From a virus, in the IMG/VR virus record IMGVR_UViG_3300010885_043740, positions 1 to 38,733 of that record: a stretch of 38,733 nt of DNA; one strand, written 5' to 3'. Positions 22,555-32,837 of this stretch are shown in pieces; the first letter of the stretch is position 1, and each line of letters starts with the position of its first letter. The notes below the pieces were generated by a model that worked only from the letters and a program-made list of their open reading frames with translations, had not been told where the DNA came from and made no database searches. A program made the position numbers and the translations under genes.

Positions 22555-23373
22555 TTAACCAATAAGATCTAGGGGCGGAAGTTCATAAGTGTTACTCATT
22601 TCCTCTCTTATAATATCCAGTTCTCTCTGAGCATCATCATAAATTTCTCTACCGTTTAGTTCAACTCCACCAGGGAGTTTAACACTGCGGAATTTTAATA
22701 GGTTTGAACCCCACTGTCTTTTTATAAGAGCTGTAGTATATCTCTTTAGAAAAGAATCGTTCCAGACTTTGGTTGATTCCGCTGGATCCAAGGCCCTGTA
22801 GCACTCAATCAACAGATAAGAACCGACAGACATTGTACTCCAGTCAACATCAATATAAAGCTTCCCTTCTCTTTTATTGAATCTAATAGGTTTTTCTGTT
22901 GATAAAATCCAATCAATATCTTCTAGATATCGTTTAACCATAGTATAGGATAACAGTTCCGTTGAACCCCAGAAGTATAAATCGTTTAGAAACAACTGAT
23001 ACTTAAGGCTAAACATATTGCTTGAAAGAGTGTTTGTTCCTTCAAACTTGAAAATCTTGGTTACACCAAAAATATAATCTGGAATTTGGATATAGTTTCT
23101 ATCTTGTTGGAATGTATAATTTTTTCCCGCACTTGTGGTAGTTGTTATTCCGGGATTGATTCTACCTTTCGCACGATCTATGTCTTCTTGGGTAATTTTA
23201 TACTTTAGGTAAGTGAGTTCAACCCCGTCAAAATGGCGCTCTTGAAAATACTGAATCGCATCATCTACCCTATCTTCTATTTGTTCTTGGGCGATATTTA
23301 TCTCAAGAACAGGAGCACCAAGAGCCCGTAAGCAATATTGAATAAATTGTTCTCTACTTGCGGGTTGGGCCAT
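22555..23373 (-). CDS. 13: Neck protein gp13
   Basis: The 272-residue neck protein (T4 gp13: 309) forms part of the head completion ring. Signatures include FIQYCLRALGAPVLEINI, EQIEDRVDDAIQYFQERHFD at about 26-45, the strand segment RNYIQIPDYIFGVTKIFKF, then TALIKRQWGSNLLKF and PGGVELNGREIYDDAQREL toward the C-terminus. The ATG shares one base with the stop of the small upstream ORF (TAATG). It is followed after a short gap by gp14, in T4 order 13-14-15. Confidence 0.95.
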   Translation of the reverse strand: MAQPASREQFIQYCLRALGAPVLEINIAQEQIEDRVDDAIQYFQERHFDGVELTYLKYKITQEDIDRAKGRINPGITTTTSAGKNYTFQQDRNYIQIPDYIFGVTKIFKFEGTNTLSSNMFSLKYQLFLNDLYFWGSTELLSYTMVKRYLEDIDWILSTEKPIRFNKREGKLYIDVDWSTMSVGSYLLIECYRALDPAESTKVWNDSFLKRYTTALIKRQWGSNLLKFRSVKLPGGVELNGREIYDDAQRELDIIREEMSNTYELPPLDLIG

Positions 23374-23543
23374 TATTTTTTACCTAAGTTTATAATAGAT
23401 TCTTGTTGTATTAAATAAAGTTTTAAAAAGTCTTTACACACAACCTTAAGGCTATCAATATCATCTAAATTATCTATATCTCTAGATAACTTTTCGTAAG
23501 TAAACATACGATTCATATCTTCTAGTTTATGGTTTTTTAACAT
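23373..23543 (-). CDS. Small conserved-looking ORF (56 aa) before gp13
   Basis: This ORF fills the gap between the 78-aa ORF and gp13 and uses an ATG that overlaps the end of the 78-aa gene by 17 bases in another frame. The core reads MFTYEKLSRDIDNLDDID and then DFLKLYLIQQESIINL, an acidic helical peptide. Internal ATGs (codons 10 and 13) are alternative starts. The stop overlaps the gp13 ATG as TAATG, which supports translation and coupling. I recall similar peptides in marine T4-like phages but cannot name a function. Confidence 0.65.
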   Translation of the reverse strand: MLKNHKLEDMNRMFTYEKLSRDIDNLDDIDSLKVVCKDFLKLYLIQQESIINLGKK

Positions 23544-23763
23544 CGGATGAAAAAGCTAATAGGAGATTTTTAATTTCACAAAGATCACTTTTTAAACATT
23601 CTATTTCTGTCTGCATTTGGTTAATAGATTGATGTTCGGCCTCTTTTTGTTTTCTCATAAGCAGATATTTGTTATATTCGCTAGAGTTTGTATTGACGAT
23701 AGCATTCGTTGAGATATCTCTGGCTAGACTGATATCTGATTCTATGGAAATTAGGTCCGACAT
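23527..23763 (-). CDS. Small helical protein of unknown function (78 aa)
   Basis: The protein has 78 residues with a predicted coiled-coil second half (YLLMRKQKEAEHQSINQ, then ECLKSDLCEIKNLLLAF). No motif is recognised. It starts one base after the stop of the 2485-aa baseplate gene and overlaps the next small ORF. The location between baseplate and neck genes suggests a small structural or assembly factor, but this is inferred from context only. Confidence 0.7.
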   Translation of the reverse strand: MSDLISIESDISLARDISTNAIVNTNSSEYNKYLLMRKQKEAEHQSINQMQTEIECLKSDLCEIKNLLLAFSSDVKKP

Positions 23764-23764
23764 T

Positions 23765-26700
23765 TTATGCTAGGGCGATGGAACGAATATCATTGACCTT
23801 TGGTACATAAGATTGATTTGTTGAAGTAAAGATCAATTTAATCCTAAAGTATCTGAAAGGTGGCAGATTATTGGAAGTAAATTCGTACTCCCTAAACTCT
23901 TGTGGTTCAAACGATAGGGTATTACTCTTTTGAGTAAATCTATCAGGAGTTCCATCGTTAAGACTTGAATTTACTGTGTTCCCCAAAGAGTCAATATTAC
24001 TATAACCTGGGAACAACTCAAAAATTGGATTGGAATTCTCTTCAAGATCAATTGAATAAAGTGCTCTTATGTCAGAATATGTGTTAATGTCAGCACTTAC
24101 ATAAAGTTTAAGTGAAGTTGCTGGAATTTCAAGTCTATGAGCTTTAGAAACATAGATAAAAGCATTTTGATCTCTTGTTAGAGAGTTTACACGATTATCA
24201 CCGGCATAATTATCTACAATTTTATTGATTCTGTTGGAAGTGGTGATAATACTGGCTCTTGTTATATCAATACAAGGACTGATTCTACTATCTAATGTTG
24301 ATAGATTAGTAATAATATTGAATGATTTATTGCCAGGGAGAGAGGTTAGATTGTTAATTTCATTGACTCTAGAACAGATAATTCTAGGACTATCAAAGTA
24401 ATTGTATTCACCGAGAGTTATATCAGAATAACCTTTATCTTCAAAGGAAGTCTCTGAACCAGAAACACTTGTTCCAGAAACACTCCTAACCTTGGCTGTA
24501 ATGCTAGTATTATTGGGAATGAAAGACTCCAGAGTTGGTGTTATCATTTCATACGGCATATTTTGTGTTGCCTTAACTTTGGATCCACCAGATGATTTAC
24601 TATCAATAAAATAAATCGCTGGATAAAGACCTGATCCTGTTCTATCGGTAATAACCTTACTACCAACAGTTTCTGAACTTTGTGAAACTTTAATTGAATA
24701 ATAATCTAAACCAATCGGATTGGTGATGGTTGCATCTTCTAGTCTATGAGTTTTATTGATTCTTAACAGAGAAATACCACCTAATTCATATTTGTAAACA
24801 TCAGAATTAATATCATGAGTTAGAGGAATCGTAGAATCAACACCACGGGTGATATTATTAAGAGATCCCGTTGTCACCGAAGTATATTTGATAACTTCAC
24901 CATTAACACTGACGTAACCAGGATTACTTTCGTCTACTGGATATCCTTCAAAGGTTGTAAAGTTGGATGATACGCTTACAGAAATACTAGATGTTGCAGT
25001 ATTAGAAAGCTGGGCTGTTAGTTTCGCCGCCTGGGTATCGGGTTCAACATCTTTAACAGTAACATAATTTAGATCCGAGTGCATTCCGTGATTAGAATGT
25101 TTTACTCTAAAATGTAGTCCATCGTTTTCAATTTGAATTGGTGCGGTGATTGTTACATTGCCACCAGTTATAGAATTAACTTGAGTTGAAATACCGCTGG
25201 AATTGAAATAATAAAGGCTATTACCAACACCGACGCCAGTGGAGAAGTTTCCTTGAACATTATCAAGAATAATCTCATTGAACTGTGTCACTTGACCGAT
25301 AGAAATTCTAACGTTTCTACCAAGAGCATTTGCACCGATTTGAGTTGGTTGTAGAACATCTCCAACCTGATAACCAGAACCACTATTAACGATAGTTGCA
25401 CCAATTGCGACACCATTAGAAATAGTGATGTTCGCGGTCGCGTTTCTACCAGTTCCTGTTATTGGTGAAAGGGTTACATTGCTATAGGTGAAGCTTCCAG
25501 AAGCAGGAGTATAGCCAATACCAGCAGAAGTTACTGTTAATCCACCGTCAGTAGTTCCACCTGTTGCTAGACCAACCTTAGAAACATAAATGCCTTTCGC
25601 ACTACTGCTAGGTTGATAAACTGTTTGCCCATACTTAAGATTTGCAATACTTTCGGTAATAGTTACTGCTAAGCCCAATCTTACACGCCTTGAAATAAGA
25701 TCTAAAGGATTACGTGTTAGTAGAGGAATCTGAGAATTTGCCTCATTTAGGTCAGGATTATAGAAATTAATGAAACCGTTTGTTGCTGTAAAATCAGCAC
25801 GATACAGTGTGAACTTAAGGTCTTCAAACTGACTTGGTGTCCATGTTGAGGCATTTTGTGACTTAAACAGTGAGCCTAGAGTAGGTTGAGTTTCTACGAT
25901 TTTCTTACTGATAGAATCGCGCTCACCGAGTCTTGAGATCCAAACTCTATAAGAAGTTGAGTTGGAGAGCAGAACCATTGAATACTCTTGCCCAGACTCA
26001 ATATAAACTGGTGAACTAAACGTGAAAGTTGTAGGAACAGAGCCATCACTGGAGATGTTTACATTATCTGGATTAAGAGTTACTTCACTGAAAGGTAGAA
26101 TAGTTTTCGTAGGAGTACCCAATTCCATTGTACGAATTTGGCATCGTACAGGAATTGATACATCTTTTGATTCAAAATATACATCTACCTTTGTTAGATA
26201 AACTCCAGTAGGATCGTCACAAGAGAAAGATTGTGCTAACGGGTCAATGTATAGTCCAGTGAACACTTCTTCGGTTTTGGTTTCGGTGAATGTTCTATTG
26301 ACAACTTTCGCATTTCTAACAGAAAGAACTTTTTCTTGTACAGATTGCCTCTTACCTTCGGCAAAGAATTTTGATTCTGCCGCACTTAGAGGAGTTCCTT
26401 TTACTGGGGTATTTGATTGATTGCTTGTTAATTTAAACGTTTTTGTTCCAGCACCAAAAACAGGATTTTCCGGCACATTAGGATCGGGAATCAAGAAGGA
26501 TCCAACAATATCACCATTAGCGTCTGTAATTAAACGGTTATTGGTAACTCTTGCCTCTGCTTTGCTACTTTCTCCAATAAGAATGAAACCACTTTGGATT
26601 CTACCGTAATAATTCCCCTGTGATTTCAGTGACAATGATGCAGTGTCAACGTTAAGAATTGTGCTGGTTGAAGTATAAGAAGTTGGGAGTGTTGTATTAC

Positions 26701-29700
26701 GATATGGTTCAGTCTGATAGATCTCTGATGGTGAATTAAATTTACCGTCTTTATGGTTTGGTTGTGCAAGTCTAAAGGATCCTTCTATGTTAGATCCAAA
26801 GCGCACCCGAACAGTCTCACCGATAACAAATGTACCAGAAGTCATAGTAACTTCCAGAAGTTTAGGTGAACAATATTTCGTTACGTCAACACCATCAAAG
26901 AAAGGATACACTTGAATTCCTTTCTGCATACCAGAACATTTAAATTCAATGTTTCTGGACCGCATATTTGGTAAAATATCAATGGCTACAACAGAATCAC
27001 CGAGAGATTTGGTGTCAAAAATTTCTGTAACAATAGTTTGATTGCCGCTTCTACCAAAAATAGCATCTTTGGCTTCCACGAATAGCCCTCTATTGGGAAC
27101 AACACCATTGTTTACCGCATCATTAGAAGTGCCAGTCCAACGCGAAGGACCCAATACACGACGGCCCTGGAATACTGAAGGAACTCCTCTATTAAAACCT
27201 CTACCAGGAACCCAGCGAGGATTACCATAACCGAGAAGAGACCAAGATCCCCAGATGATAGGACCAATGCCAGTTTGTGCATTAACCCCACTATCTCTAA
27301 CCATCCGATTTAATGTGTCAAGATAATCACCTTCAACCTGAATAGTCTTTGGGTTTAACCGAACGGTATCAACCCAAATATCAGAAGAAGGATTAAGATC
27401 AACAGTTCCTTCCCAGAAACTTAAAATATATGGTTGTACATTTTCAACTCTCGTGGCAAAAGGTTGATTTAACCATTGAATATTATCATATTTTAGTGTA
27501 ATAATATCTCCGGTCTTTTGAATTCCCTGACCAAGAATATCATCAGTAGCAATACTGGAATAATCAATATTGGTTGTTGCACCAACACCCAAAAAGTCCT
27601 TAGTGCCAACTACAAGATTAACAGATGACGTGTAATGAGAAGGTCTCATACCACCATTAATAGGATCAACAGAATTTCTTATACCAACGCTTTCTTCTTG
27701 TGGTAGAAGTGTTCTAAAGTTATCAACAAAGAAACCTGATTTGAATCTGTTAAGACCAAGATTGGTATTATCTGGAATGAACAGATTGGAAGTTTCAGTC
27801 TCTAAGAGAGATAGTGTAGTATAAGCCTCTAGATTTTTAATTCTATTTTCAAGTTTAGAGATATCGGACATTTGATATCTCTTATAATCATATTGTGTAA
27901 TAGATGCTTTTGTAGTATCGTACAAATATGCAGGTAGAAATACTTTAGCGATTTCAATAGAATCGTCTACAGCTTGAGGTAATGCTGGTTCATCGGCAGG
28001 AACACCTTTTTGTACAACAAAATTGCCGTCCTTATTAAGGAAAATTCTATCTACTCTAGGCTGATAATAATTAAAATCTAATACGATACTTTCATCGGAT
28101 GCCAGAATATTTGATGCCGAGTTTCCAGTCTGAGTGAAGATTCTTCCTTCAAATTCAAACGGAGATCTAACATTTTCCTGTACACTAAAGTTGTCAACTC
28201 TTGGTCTAATATCAATAATATCAGTGTTTCTTATTTCATTTTGTGGTTGAATATCTTTTCCATAATTAAAGGTTAGATAAGAAGATGCTGTTGTAACGTC
28301 TCCGTTATCTTGGACATCATAATATAGATTATCAAAATAGATAATAATTTTTGATTGTGGGTCTAACGAACCTTGTTTTCTTATGATCTTACTATAATCA
28401 TAATATGATTCTCTTTGGCCATTATCAAATATAAAAGATTCTGTAATATTTTTGCTGTTATTGGTAATCTGACTAACGGTAGCTTCTATAGAAGATTCGT
28501 TAAATTTTACAATTTCACCAATACGGAATTCTGAGCTATTTTTGTAGATGAATAGAATTTCATCATTATCAACAATACCAGCACAGATGGCAACGGCACC
28601 ACTGGTATTTCCGATAAACTCTTCACCAACAAGAAGAGAAGCTGTGGTGTTATTAGGACTAATATTAGCCAGAACGATCTTTGGTGCTGAAGGATTTTGT
28701 AGATTCTGGGACTCAAAAACTGCATGTACTCTGATAACATCAGGAACATTTAAACAAATTTCTGAGTCTTGTACTCTAGTACCATAAGGATAGCTACCAT
28801 AATTCAAATTATCATTACGAGTTGTGGTTCCAATACCTGAGGAAGGTAGTGAAGACTTATCAACAACAAATGAATTTACTCGCTTTTTCTGCTTAACTTT
28901 AGATTTGACGTTGATTTTTCTCTGAGTTGTTATGAGAATAGAATTTATATCGTTAGCGCCTAGACCATTTACTCTTAGTTGCTTACCGTCGGAAGATATA
29001 TCAAACTTGTCAGAACTTAGAGATTCAATAACTCCAGTAGAACGAATTAAAGAATATCGCTCTTCATCATAAGGGAGGAATGTAAAATCTCCATCCGCAG
29101 TTAGAGTATTAGTTGAATTCGCAGTAATATTTACCTTATACTGTTTCCTTATGCTAAGATTTGACTCCGACAGATCAACAATTGAAACATTCTGTCTTGG
29201 TAGTGGAGTGTAGAGTCGTGTTTGATCTCCAGAAGAAACACTTGTTTGTACGAGAGTTAGGTCTGTAAGATTTGTTGCTGCTACTGGAAGTTTTCCATCA
29301 TAAACACCAGAAACGGTTGTCACTCCTGTTACAACAAGACTGGTAGATTGACTATCAGAACTAACAGATTTAACCTTGGCTAGTATAGGAAGAGATGATT
29401 GTGAAGGTAAAGAGAATCTAACAAGATCATTATTTGAGAAACTATTGATATAATTTAAGCCGTTAATTTTGATCGTTGCTTCGTTAGCGGCTTCGGCCGA
29501 AATGGAGCAAATGCCAACAGCGAGAAAATCAGACTGAATAACATCAGCATTGAATACACCAAAAGTAGAATTACCATAAACAGACTTAACATTGGAGATA
29601 CTATAAGTTGTTACGGCAGTACCAATTCTACTGTTTACGATATTATTAATTGTGAAAGATTCATTGTCAACAAATTTGCCGGTAACATTGTATAGAACAA

Positions 29701-31222
29701 TACTTCTGGAGTTTGAAACTGAAGCTTTTAAGTGTCCGGTTGCACCACTGGAATTGCCGGTGAAGTAAGCTGGAGTTGAAAGAGTTATCGGCTGATTAAG
29801 AGTTACTTTTGTAAAAGGCTGCACATCGTAGAGTGTAGTATCCCACACATTAGTATCCAGAAGAGACTGATAACCGCCAGATTCTAAGGCAAAGTCATAA
29901 ACTCTGGCAACACCAATTTCATCGCCAGCGACTGTGGATGATCCAATACCAATTCTGCTGTCTCTTAGCGATAAAACATAAGTATTACCAATTCCGATTT
30001 CTGGAGTACCATAAACATTATTGAGGGATAATGTGGTTCCAGTTGAATATATGATTGATTGATTACCAATTTTCTTTGTGGTTCTGGGTTTTTCAATATC
30101 AAGAAAAGTTGGGGAATTTATTTCAACTTCATAACCCCGAACATACGCCTTGCCGGGTGACATTTTGTAGATAGCAATATCATCGGAAGGTGTGTTGCCC
30201 TGATAAGTCTTTGAACCGCTTAGAAAAATACCATTATTGCCGACTAGATTATTAAGCGACTCCTCACATGAAACATCAAAGCGATTTACGTAATAATCTC
30301 CAGACTCATCATAAGTTCTCTTTGCAAATTTTTCTTCAATGATATTGTATAGTGGATCATTGGGATTGTTTCGGATCAATCCATTTTCAATACGTGCAAT
30401 TTCAACAAAGTTATCAGAAAGATTATCACTGATAACTTTCTTGTCTAAGATTGCTGCTATTTTGAATCTGTCGGCCCCAGGCGCAGCGTAATTATTGAAT
30501 CCTTTAGCGTTATCTGTTAATGAAGCGTCAATATCGGAAGTGATTATCTCTTCTACAACAGTGAAACCAATTTTATAAGTTGGGTTATTGGAATACTGAT
30601 CAAGAAGAATGGTTTGGGTGTCAACAGCTACAAAATGTCCTCTAAGGTAATAAACACCTTCGGAAACTGTAAAAGTTGAAGCCAATGAATTGCAGTTAAG
30701 AGCAATAGTTTTAGCGATGGCCTGTCCAGCTTCAAAGGCTATCTGAGAAGTTACGATACTCTCTTGAACTAGGATGTTTTCTCCATCAAGAAAAGTTAAT
30801 TGTGAATTATTTACATTACTCGCAGAAAGATAATTAACATAAAGAGTAACACTACCTCTTTCTGATTCTCTTGAAGTTAAAACAGTATCAATGGTCGCTT
30901 CTATACCAGAAGTGGAACCCAGAATTTTCTTACCTACTAGAAAAGATAGATAAACCTCAAGATCTACACCAGCAAATGTATTTTCTACTTCTACAGAACT
31001 ATAATAACGATTATAGCTAGTTTGTCCCGGAATTACCTTTGCACCTTCTTTAAAAATATGATCCCCAAGAGACTCAATCTGATTTTGAAGAATAGATTGA
31101 AGATTATTAATTTCCCTAGCTTGTACGGGAAATTCAGGTTTTATTAGTACCTTATAATACTTCTTATTCGGATCAAAATCATCAAAATAGGGAGCGACGT
31201 TTAGGTTAGTCTCTTGTGGCAT
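23765..31222 (-). CDS. Giant DUF4815-type baseplate/tail-fibre protein (2485 aa)
   Basis: The N-terminus (NVAPYFDDFDPNKKYYKVL, PVQAREINNLQSILQNQIES) is the start of the DUF4815 family of phage structural proteins. Further recognisable blocks are ILPNMRSRNIEFKCSGM with PFFDGVDVTKYC, and DPLAQSFSCDDPTGVYLTKV with VDVYFESKD, which are shared by many marine phage baseplate or fibre proteins. GSGY/GYT repeats (near 25345-25555) and an INGE-like module (near 24775-24990) lie in the C-terminal third. Its place after gp8 corresponds to the T4 region of gp9 and gp10, so a gp10-like or fibre-connecting role is plausible but unproven. It is several times longer than T4 gp10 (602). Confidence 0.85.
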   Translation of the reverse strand: MPQETNLNVAPYFDDFDPNKKYYKVLIKPEFPVQAREINNLQSILQNQIESLGDHIFKEGAKVIPGQTSYNRYYSSVEVENTFAGVDLEVYLSFLVGKKILGSTSGIEATIDTVLTSRESERGSVTLYVNYLSASNVNNSQLTFLDGENILVQESIVTSQIAFEAGQAIAKTIALNCNSLASTFTVSEGVYYLRGHFVAVDTQTILLDQYSNNPTYKIGFTVVEEIITSDIDASLTDNAKGFNNYAAPGADRFKIAAILDKKVISDNLSDNFVEIARIENGLIRNNPNDPLYNIIEEKFAKRTYDESGDYYVNRFDVSCEESLNNLVGNNGIFLSGSKTYQGNTPSDDIAIYKMSPGKAYVRGYEVEINSPTFLDIEKPRTTKKIGNQSIIYSTGTTLSLNNVYGTPEIGIGNTYVLSLRDSRIGIGSSTVAGDEIGVARVYDFALESGGYQSLLDTNVWDTTLYDVQPFTKVTLNQPITLSTPAYFTGNSSGATGHLKASVSNSRSIVLYNVTGKFVDNESFTINNIVNSRIGTAVTTYSISNVKSVYGNSTFGVFNADVIQSDFLAVGICSISAEAANEATIKINGLNYINSFSNNDLVRFSLPSQSSLPILAKVKSVSSDSQSTSLVVTGVTTVSGVYDGKLPVAATNLTDLTLVQTSVSSGDQTRLYTPLPRQNVSIVDLSESNLSIRKQYKVNITANSTNTLTADGDFTFLPYDEERYSLIRSTGVIESLSSDKFDISSDGKQLRVNGLGANDINSILITTQRKINVKSKVKQKKRVNSFVVDKSSLPSSGIGTTTRNDNLNYGSYPYGTRVQDSEICLNVPDVIRVHAVFESQNLQNPSAPKIVLANISPNNTTASLLVGEEFIGNTSGAVAICAGIVDNDEILFIYKNSSEFRIGEIVKFNESSIEATVSQITNNSKNITESFIFDNGQRESYYDYSKIIRKQGSLDPQSKIIIYFDNLYYDVQDNGDVTTASSYLTFNYGKDIQPQNEIRNTDIIDIRPRVDNFSVQENVRSPFEFEGRIFTQTGNSASNILASDESIVLDFNYYQPRVDRIFLNKDGNFVVQKGVPADEPALPQAVDDSIEIAKVFLPAYLYDTTKASITQYDYKRYQMSDISKLENRIKNLEAYTTLSLLETETSNLFIPDNTNLGLNRFKSGFFVDNFRTLLPQEESVGIRNSVDPINGGMRPSHYTSSVNLVVGTKDFLGVGATTNIDYSSIATDDILGQGIQKTGDIITLKYDNIQWLNQPFATRVENVQPYILSFWEGTVDLNPSSDIWVDTVRLNPKTIQVEGDYLDTLNRMVRDSGVNAQTGIGPIIWGSWSLLGYGNPRWVPGRGFNRGVPSVFQGRRVLGPSRWTGTSNDAVNNGVVPNRGLFVEAKDAIFGRSGNQTIVTEIFDTKSLGDSVVAIDILPNMRSRNIEFKCSGMQKGIQVYPFFDGVDVTKYCSPKLLEVTMTSGTFVIGETVRVRFGSNIEGSFRLAQPNHKDGKFNSPSEIYQTEPYRNTTLPTSYTSTSTILNVDTASLSLKSQGNYYGRIQSGFILIGESSKAEARVTNNRLITDANGDIVGSFLIPDPNVPENPVFGAGTKTFKLTSNQSNTPVKGTPLSAAESKFFAEGKRQSVQEKVLSVRNAKVVNRTFTETKTEEVFTGLYIDPLAQSFSCDDPTGVYLTKVDVYFESKDVSIPVRCQIRTMELGTPTKTILPFSEVTLNPDNVNISSDGSVPTTFTFSSPVYIESGQEYSMVLLSNSTSYRVWISRLGERDSISKKIVETQPTLGSLFKSQNASTWTPSQFEDLKFTLYRADFTATNGFINFYNPDLNEANSQIPLLTRNPLDLISRRVRLGLAVTITESIANLKYGQTVYQPSSSAKGIYVSKVGLATGGTTDGGLTVTSAGIGYTPASGSFTYSNVTLSPITGTGRNATANITISNGVAIGATIVNSGSGYQVGDVLQPTQIGANALGRNVRISIGQVTQFNEIILDNVQGNFSTGVGVGNSLYYFNSSGISTQVNSITGGNVTITAPIQIENDGLHFRVKHSNHGMHSDLNYVTVKDVEPDTQAAKLTAQLSNTATSSISVSVSSNFTTFEGYPVDESNPGYVSVNGEVIKYTSVTTGSLNNITRGVDSTIPLTHDINSDVYKYELGGISLLRINKTHRLEDATITNPIGLDYYSIKVSQSSETVGSKVITDRTGSGLYPAIYFIDSKSSGGSKVKATQNMPYEMITPTLESFIPNNTSITAKVRSVSGTSVSGSETSFEDKGYSDITLGEYNYFDSPRIICSRVNEINNLTSLPGNKSFNIITNLSTLDSRISPCIDITRASIITTSNRINKIVDNYAGDNRVNSLTRDQNAFIYVSKAHRLEIPATSLKLYVSADINTYSDIRALYSIDLEENSNPIFELFPGYSNIDSLGNTVNSSLNDGTPDRFTQKSNTLSFEPQEFREYEFTSNNLPPFRYFRIKLIFTSTNQSYVPKVNDIRSIALA

Positions 31223-31227
31223 AGTAA

Positions 31228-32814
31228 TTAGAACTGAATGTTAATTTTGATATATTCTTTTTGGTTAGGAGATCTATAAACAGATGGTCTATTGTCAACA
31301 GTAACAATATTACCTGAGTATTTTTTCACCTCTGGTTGCGATACACCACCAACAAAAGATTGCCCGAGTTGATACGTTCTATTATTTATTACTGTGGTTA
31401 TACCAGGATTAGTTTCTGTTCCAAATGAAGAATCAATATTTAAATTTAAATTATTAGATTCACCTGAAATAATCAGCGTTCCACCAGCAGAAGGTGTTGA
31501 ACTAAACCTGTTCATATTGAACCCATAAGTTGGATTATTATTTCTGGTTCCATTCGTATTAAATCCAACAAGAGTTCTATCCTGCCAATACTTAAGAACA
31601 CCAGTATAAGAGTCATATGAAGCCACTCTACCGACGGCAGTAACACCTGTTCCCACTGTTTGTGTGATTAGACTGTCTTGAATAAAAGTTGCGTTCTTAT
31701 AGTCGTTAACGCTTGTTATGCCAACTAACTTAAGTGCATATAACGCACTTACTTTATCATCTGTCATAAGAGTATTGGAGTTAAATCTTTGAGGATTTTG
31801 TACAATGCCAACTCTTGCGAATTCGTTCTGTTGAATGAAGTCTGGGTTATCTGAGTCATTTTCAATAATATTCTGAACCATGACCCTATAACTTCCAAGT
31901 TCATTATAGATGTCGTAGCCGTGGCCACCAGAAGGAGGAATAATAACATCAAATTCTGGTCTTGTTGAGCCTAATGGAACTCCCCCGGCAGAAAGATCAA
32001 CGCTACCATATGTGTAATTATCACCACCAATGGAAACTGTTATTGAATCAACCTTTGAGTCATTATTAACAACTATAGTAGCAAGAGCCCCAGATCCGTC
32101 ACCTTTAATAGGAACATTTGAATATGTGGAATTTGGTGTTCCGACACTTATACCACGGTTTCTAATAATAACAGTCTTAATCTGACCGCTAGTAATCGCA
32201 TTGTTTTTTACTAAAGAAGTCTGAGGATCAATTCCCCACTCTTTGGGTAGTGGGATGTAATAACCACTATCAAATTTGATAATATCGCTAGGTTTAATGG
32301 TGAAGAGATACTTCCAGATATATCCGTCTCCACTCGTTCCTGCGGTTGCGGGTTCTAAATCTTTGAAGAATGGTTCATCAAGAGAAGGTCTGCCAAGAGG
32401 ATATTCGGGGTTGGTTCCGTTGTTTAAACAGATATAAACATCATAATTACTGTTTAAAACATAATAATTTGAAGTGTATAGACTTGTTGCCCCTGAAGGT
32501 TTAGCTGTATTGGATACGCTAATATCATGTCGGTACATATCATAAATTGTACCTGAAGACCAAATATTTTTCTTTACTACCAGCCTAACATCATCAGCTT
32601 TGATCTTTTTAAGTGCGATCATTGTATCCCAATAATCGTTCTCTTCGGAAAAATTATCTTTTGGAATTTGTGGAGATTGATCCCAATCGCTTTTATAAGC
32701 TGTTGGATTCAGCAGACCAATAAAAGTATAATAAGAATTTGTTGAGGTTGTTATACCAGCAACAAATTGTTTAGCATTGGTTATTCGTAACTTATCCTTT
32801 TTAATCGCCGCCAT
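31228..32814 (-). CDS. 8: Baseplate wedge protein gp8
   Basis: The protein has 528 residues (T4 gp8: 334). The N-terminal half includes YYTFIGLLNP, YWDTMIALKKIKADDVRLVV with the following Trp-rich region, and SGDGYIWKYLFTIKPSD, which corresponds to T4 GDGYVWEYLFEIPP. The C-terminus EYIKINIQF parallels T4 gp8 INILFTF. An insertion at about 215-290 contains beta repeats (IIRNRGISVG, GDNYTYGSVDL). gp8 dimers bridge gp7, gp10 and gp6 in the wedge. It is directly downstream of the gp7-position gene as in T4 and has a CTAAATA motif about 17 bases before the start. Confidence 0.85.
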   Translation of the reverse strand: MAAIKKDKLRITNAKQFVAGITTSTNSYYTFIGLLNPTAYKSDWDQSPQIPKDNFSEENDYWDTMIALKKIKADDVRLVVKKNIWSSGTIYDMYRHDISVSNTAKPSGATSLYTSNYYVLNSNYDVYICLNNGTNPEYPLGRPSLDEPFFKDLEPATAGTSGDGYIWKYLFTIKPSDIIKFDSGYYIPLPKEWGIDPQTSLVKNNAITSGQIKTVIIRNRGISVGTPNSTYSNVPIKGDGSGALATIVVNNDSKVDSITVSIGGDNYTYGSVDLSAGGVPLGSTRPEFDVIIPPSGGHGYDIYNELGSYRVMVQNIIENDSDNPDFIQQNEFARVGIVQNPQRFNSNTLMTDDKVSALYALKLVGITSVNDYKNATFIQDSLITQTVGTGVTAVGRVASYDSYTGVLKYWQDRTLVGFNTNGTRNNNPTYGFNMNRFSSTPSAGGTLIISGESNNLNLNIDSSFGTETNPGITTVINNRTYQLGQSFVGGVSQPEVKKYSGNIVTVDNRPSVYRSPNQKEYIKINIQF

Positions 32815-32830
32815 CTTTGATGTTTTTACT

Positions 32831-32837
32831 TATTTAG
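32831..32837 (-). promoter_or_regulatory. Late promoter core CTAAATA before gp8
   Basis: The minus strand reads ATCTAAATAAG, overlapping the stop of the gp7-position gene. The distance to the gp8 ATG is short (17 bases), so any leader would be minimal. Confidence 0.4.

Noticed and set aside
23373-23543. Similarity of the 56-aa ORF to NblA phycobilisome-degradation proteins
   Set aside because: Only size and a vague LY motif agree; the key NblA residues are not seen.
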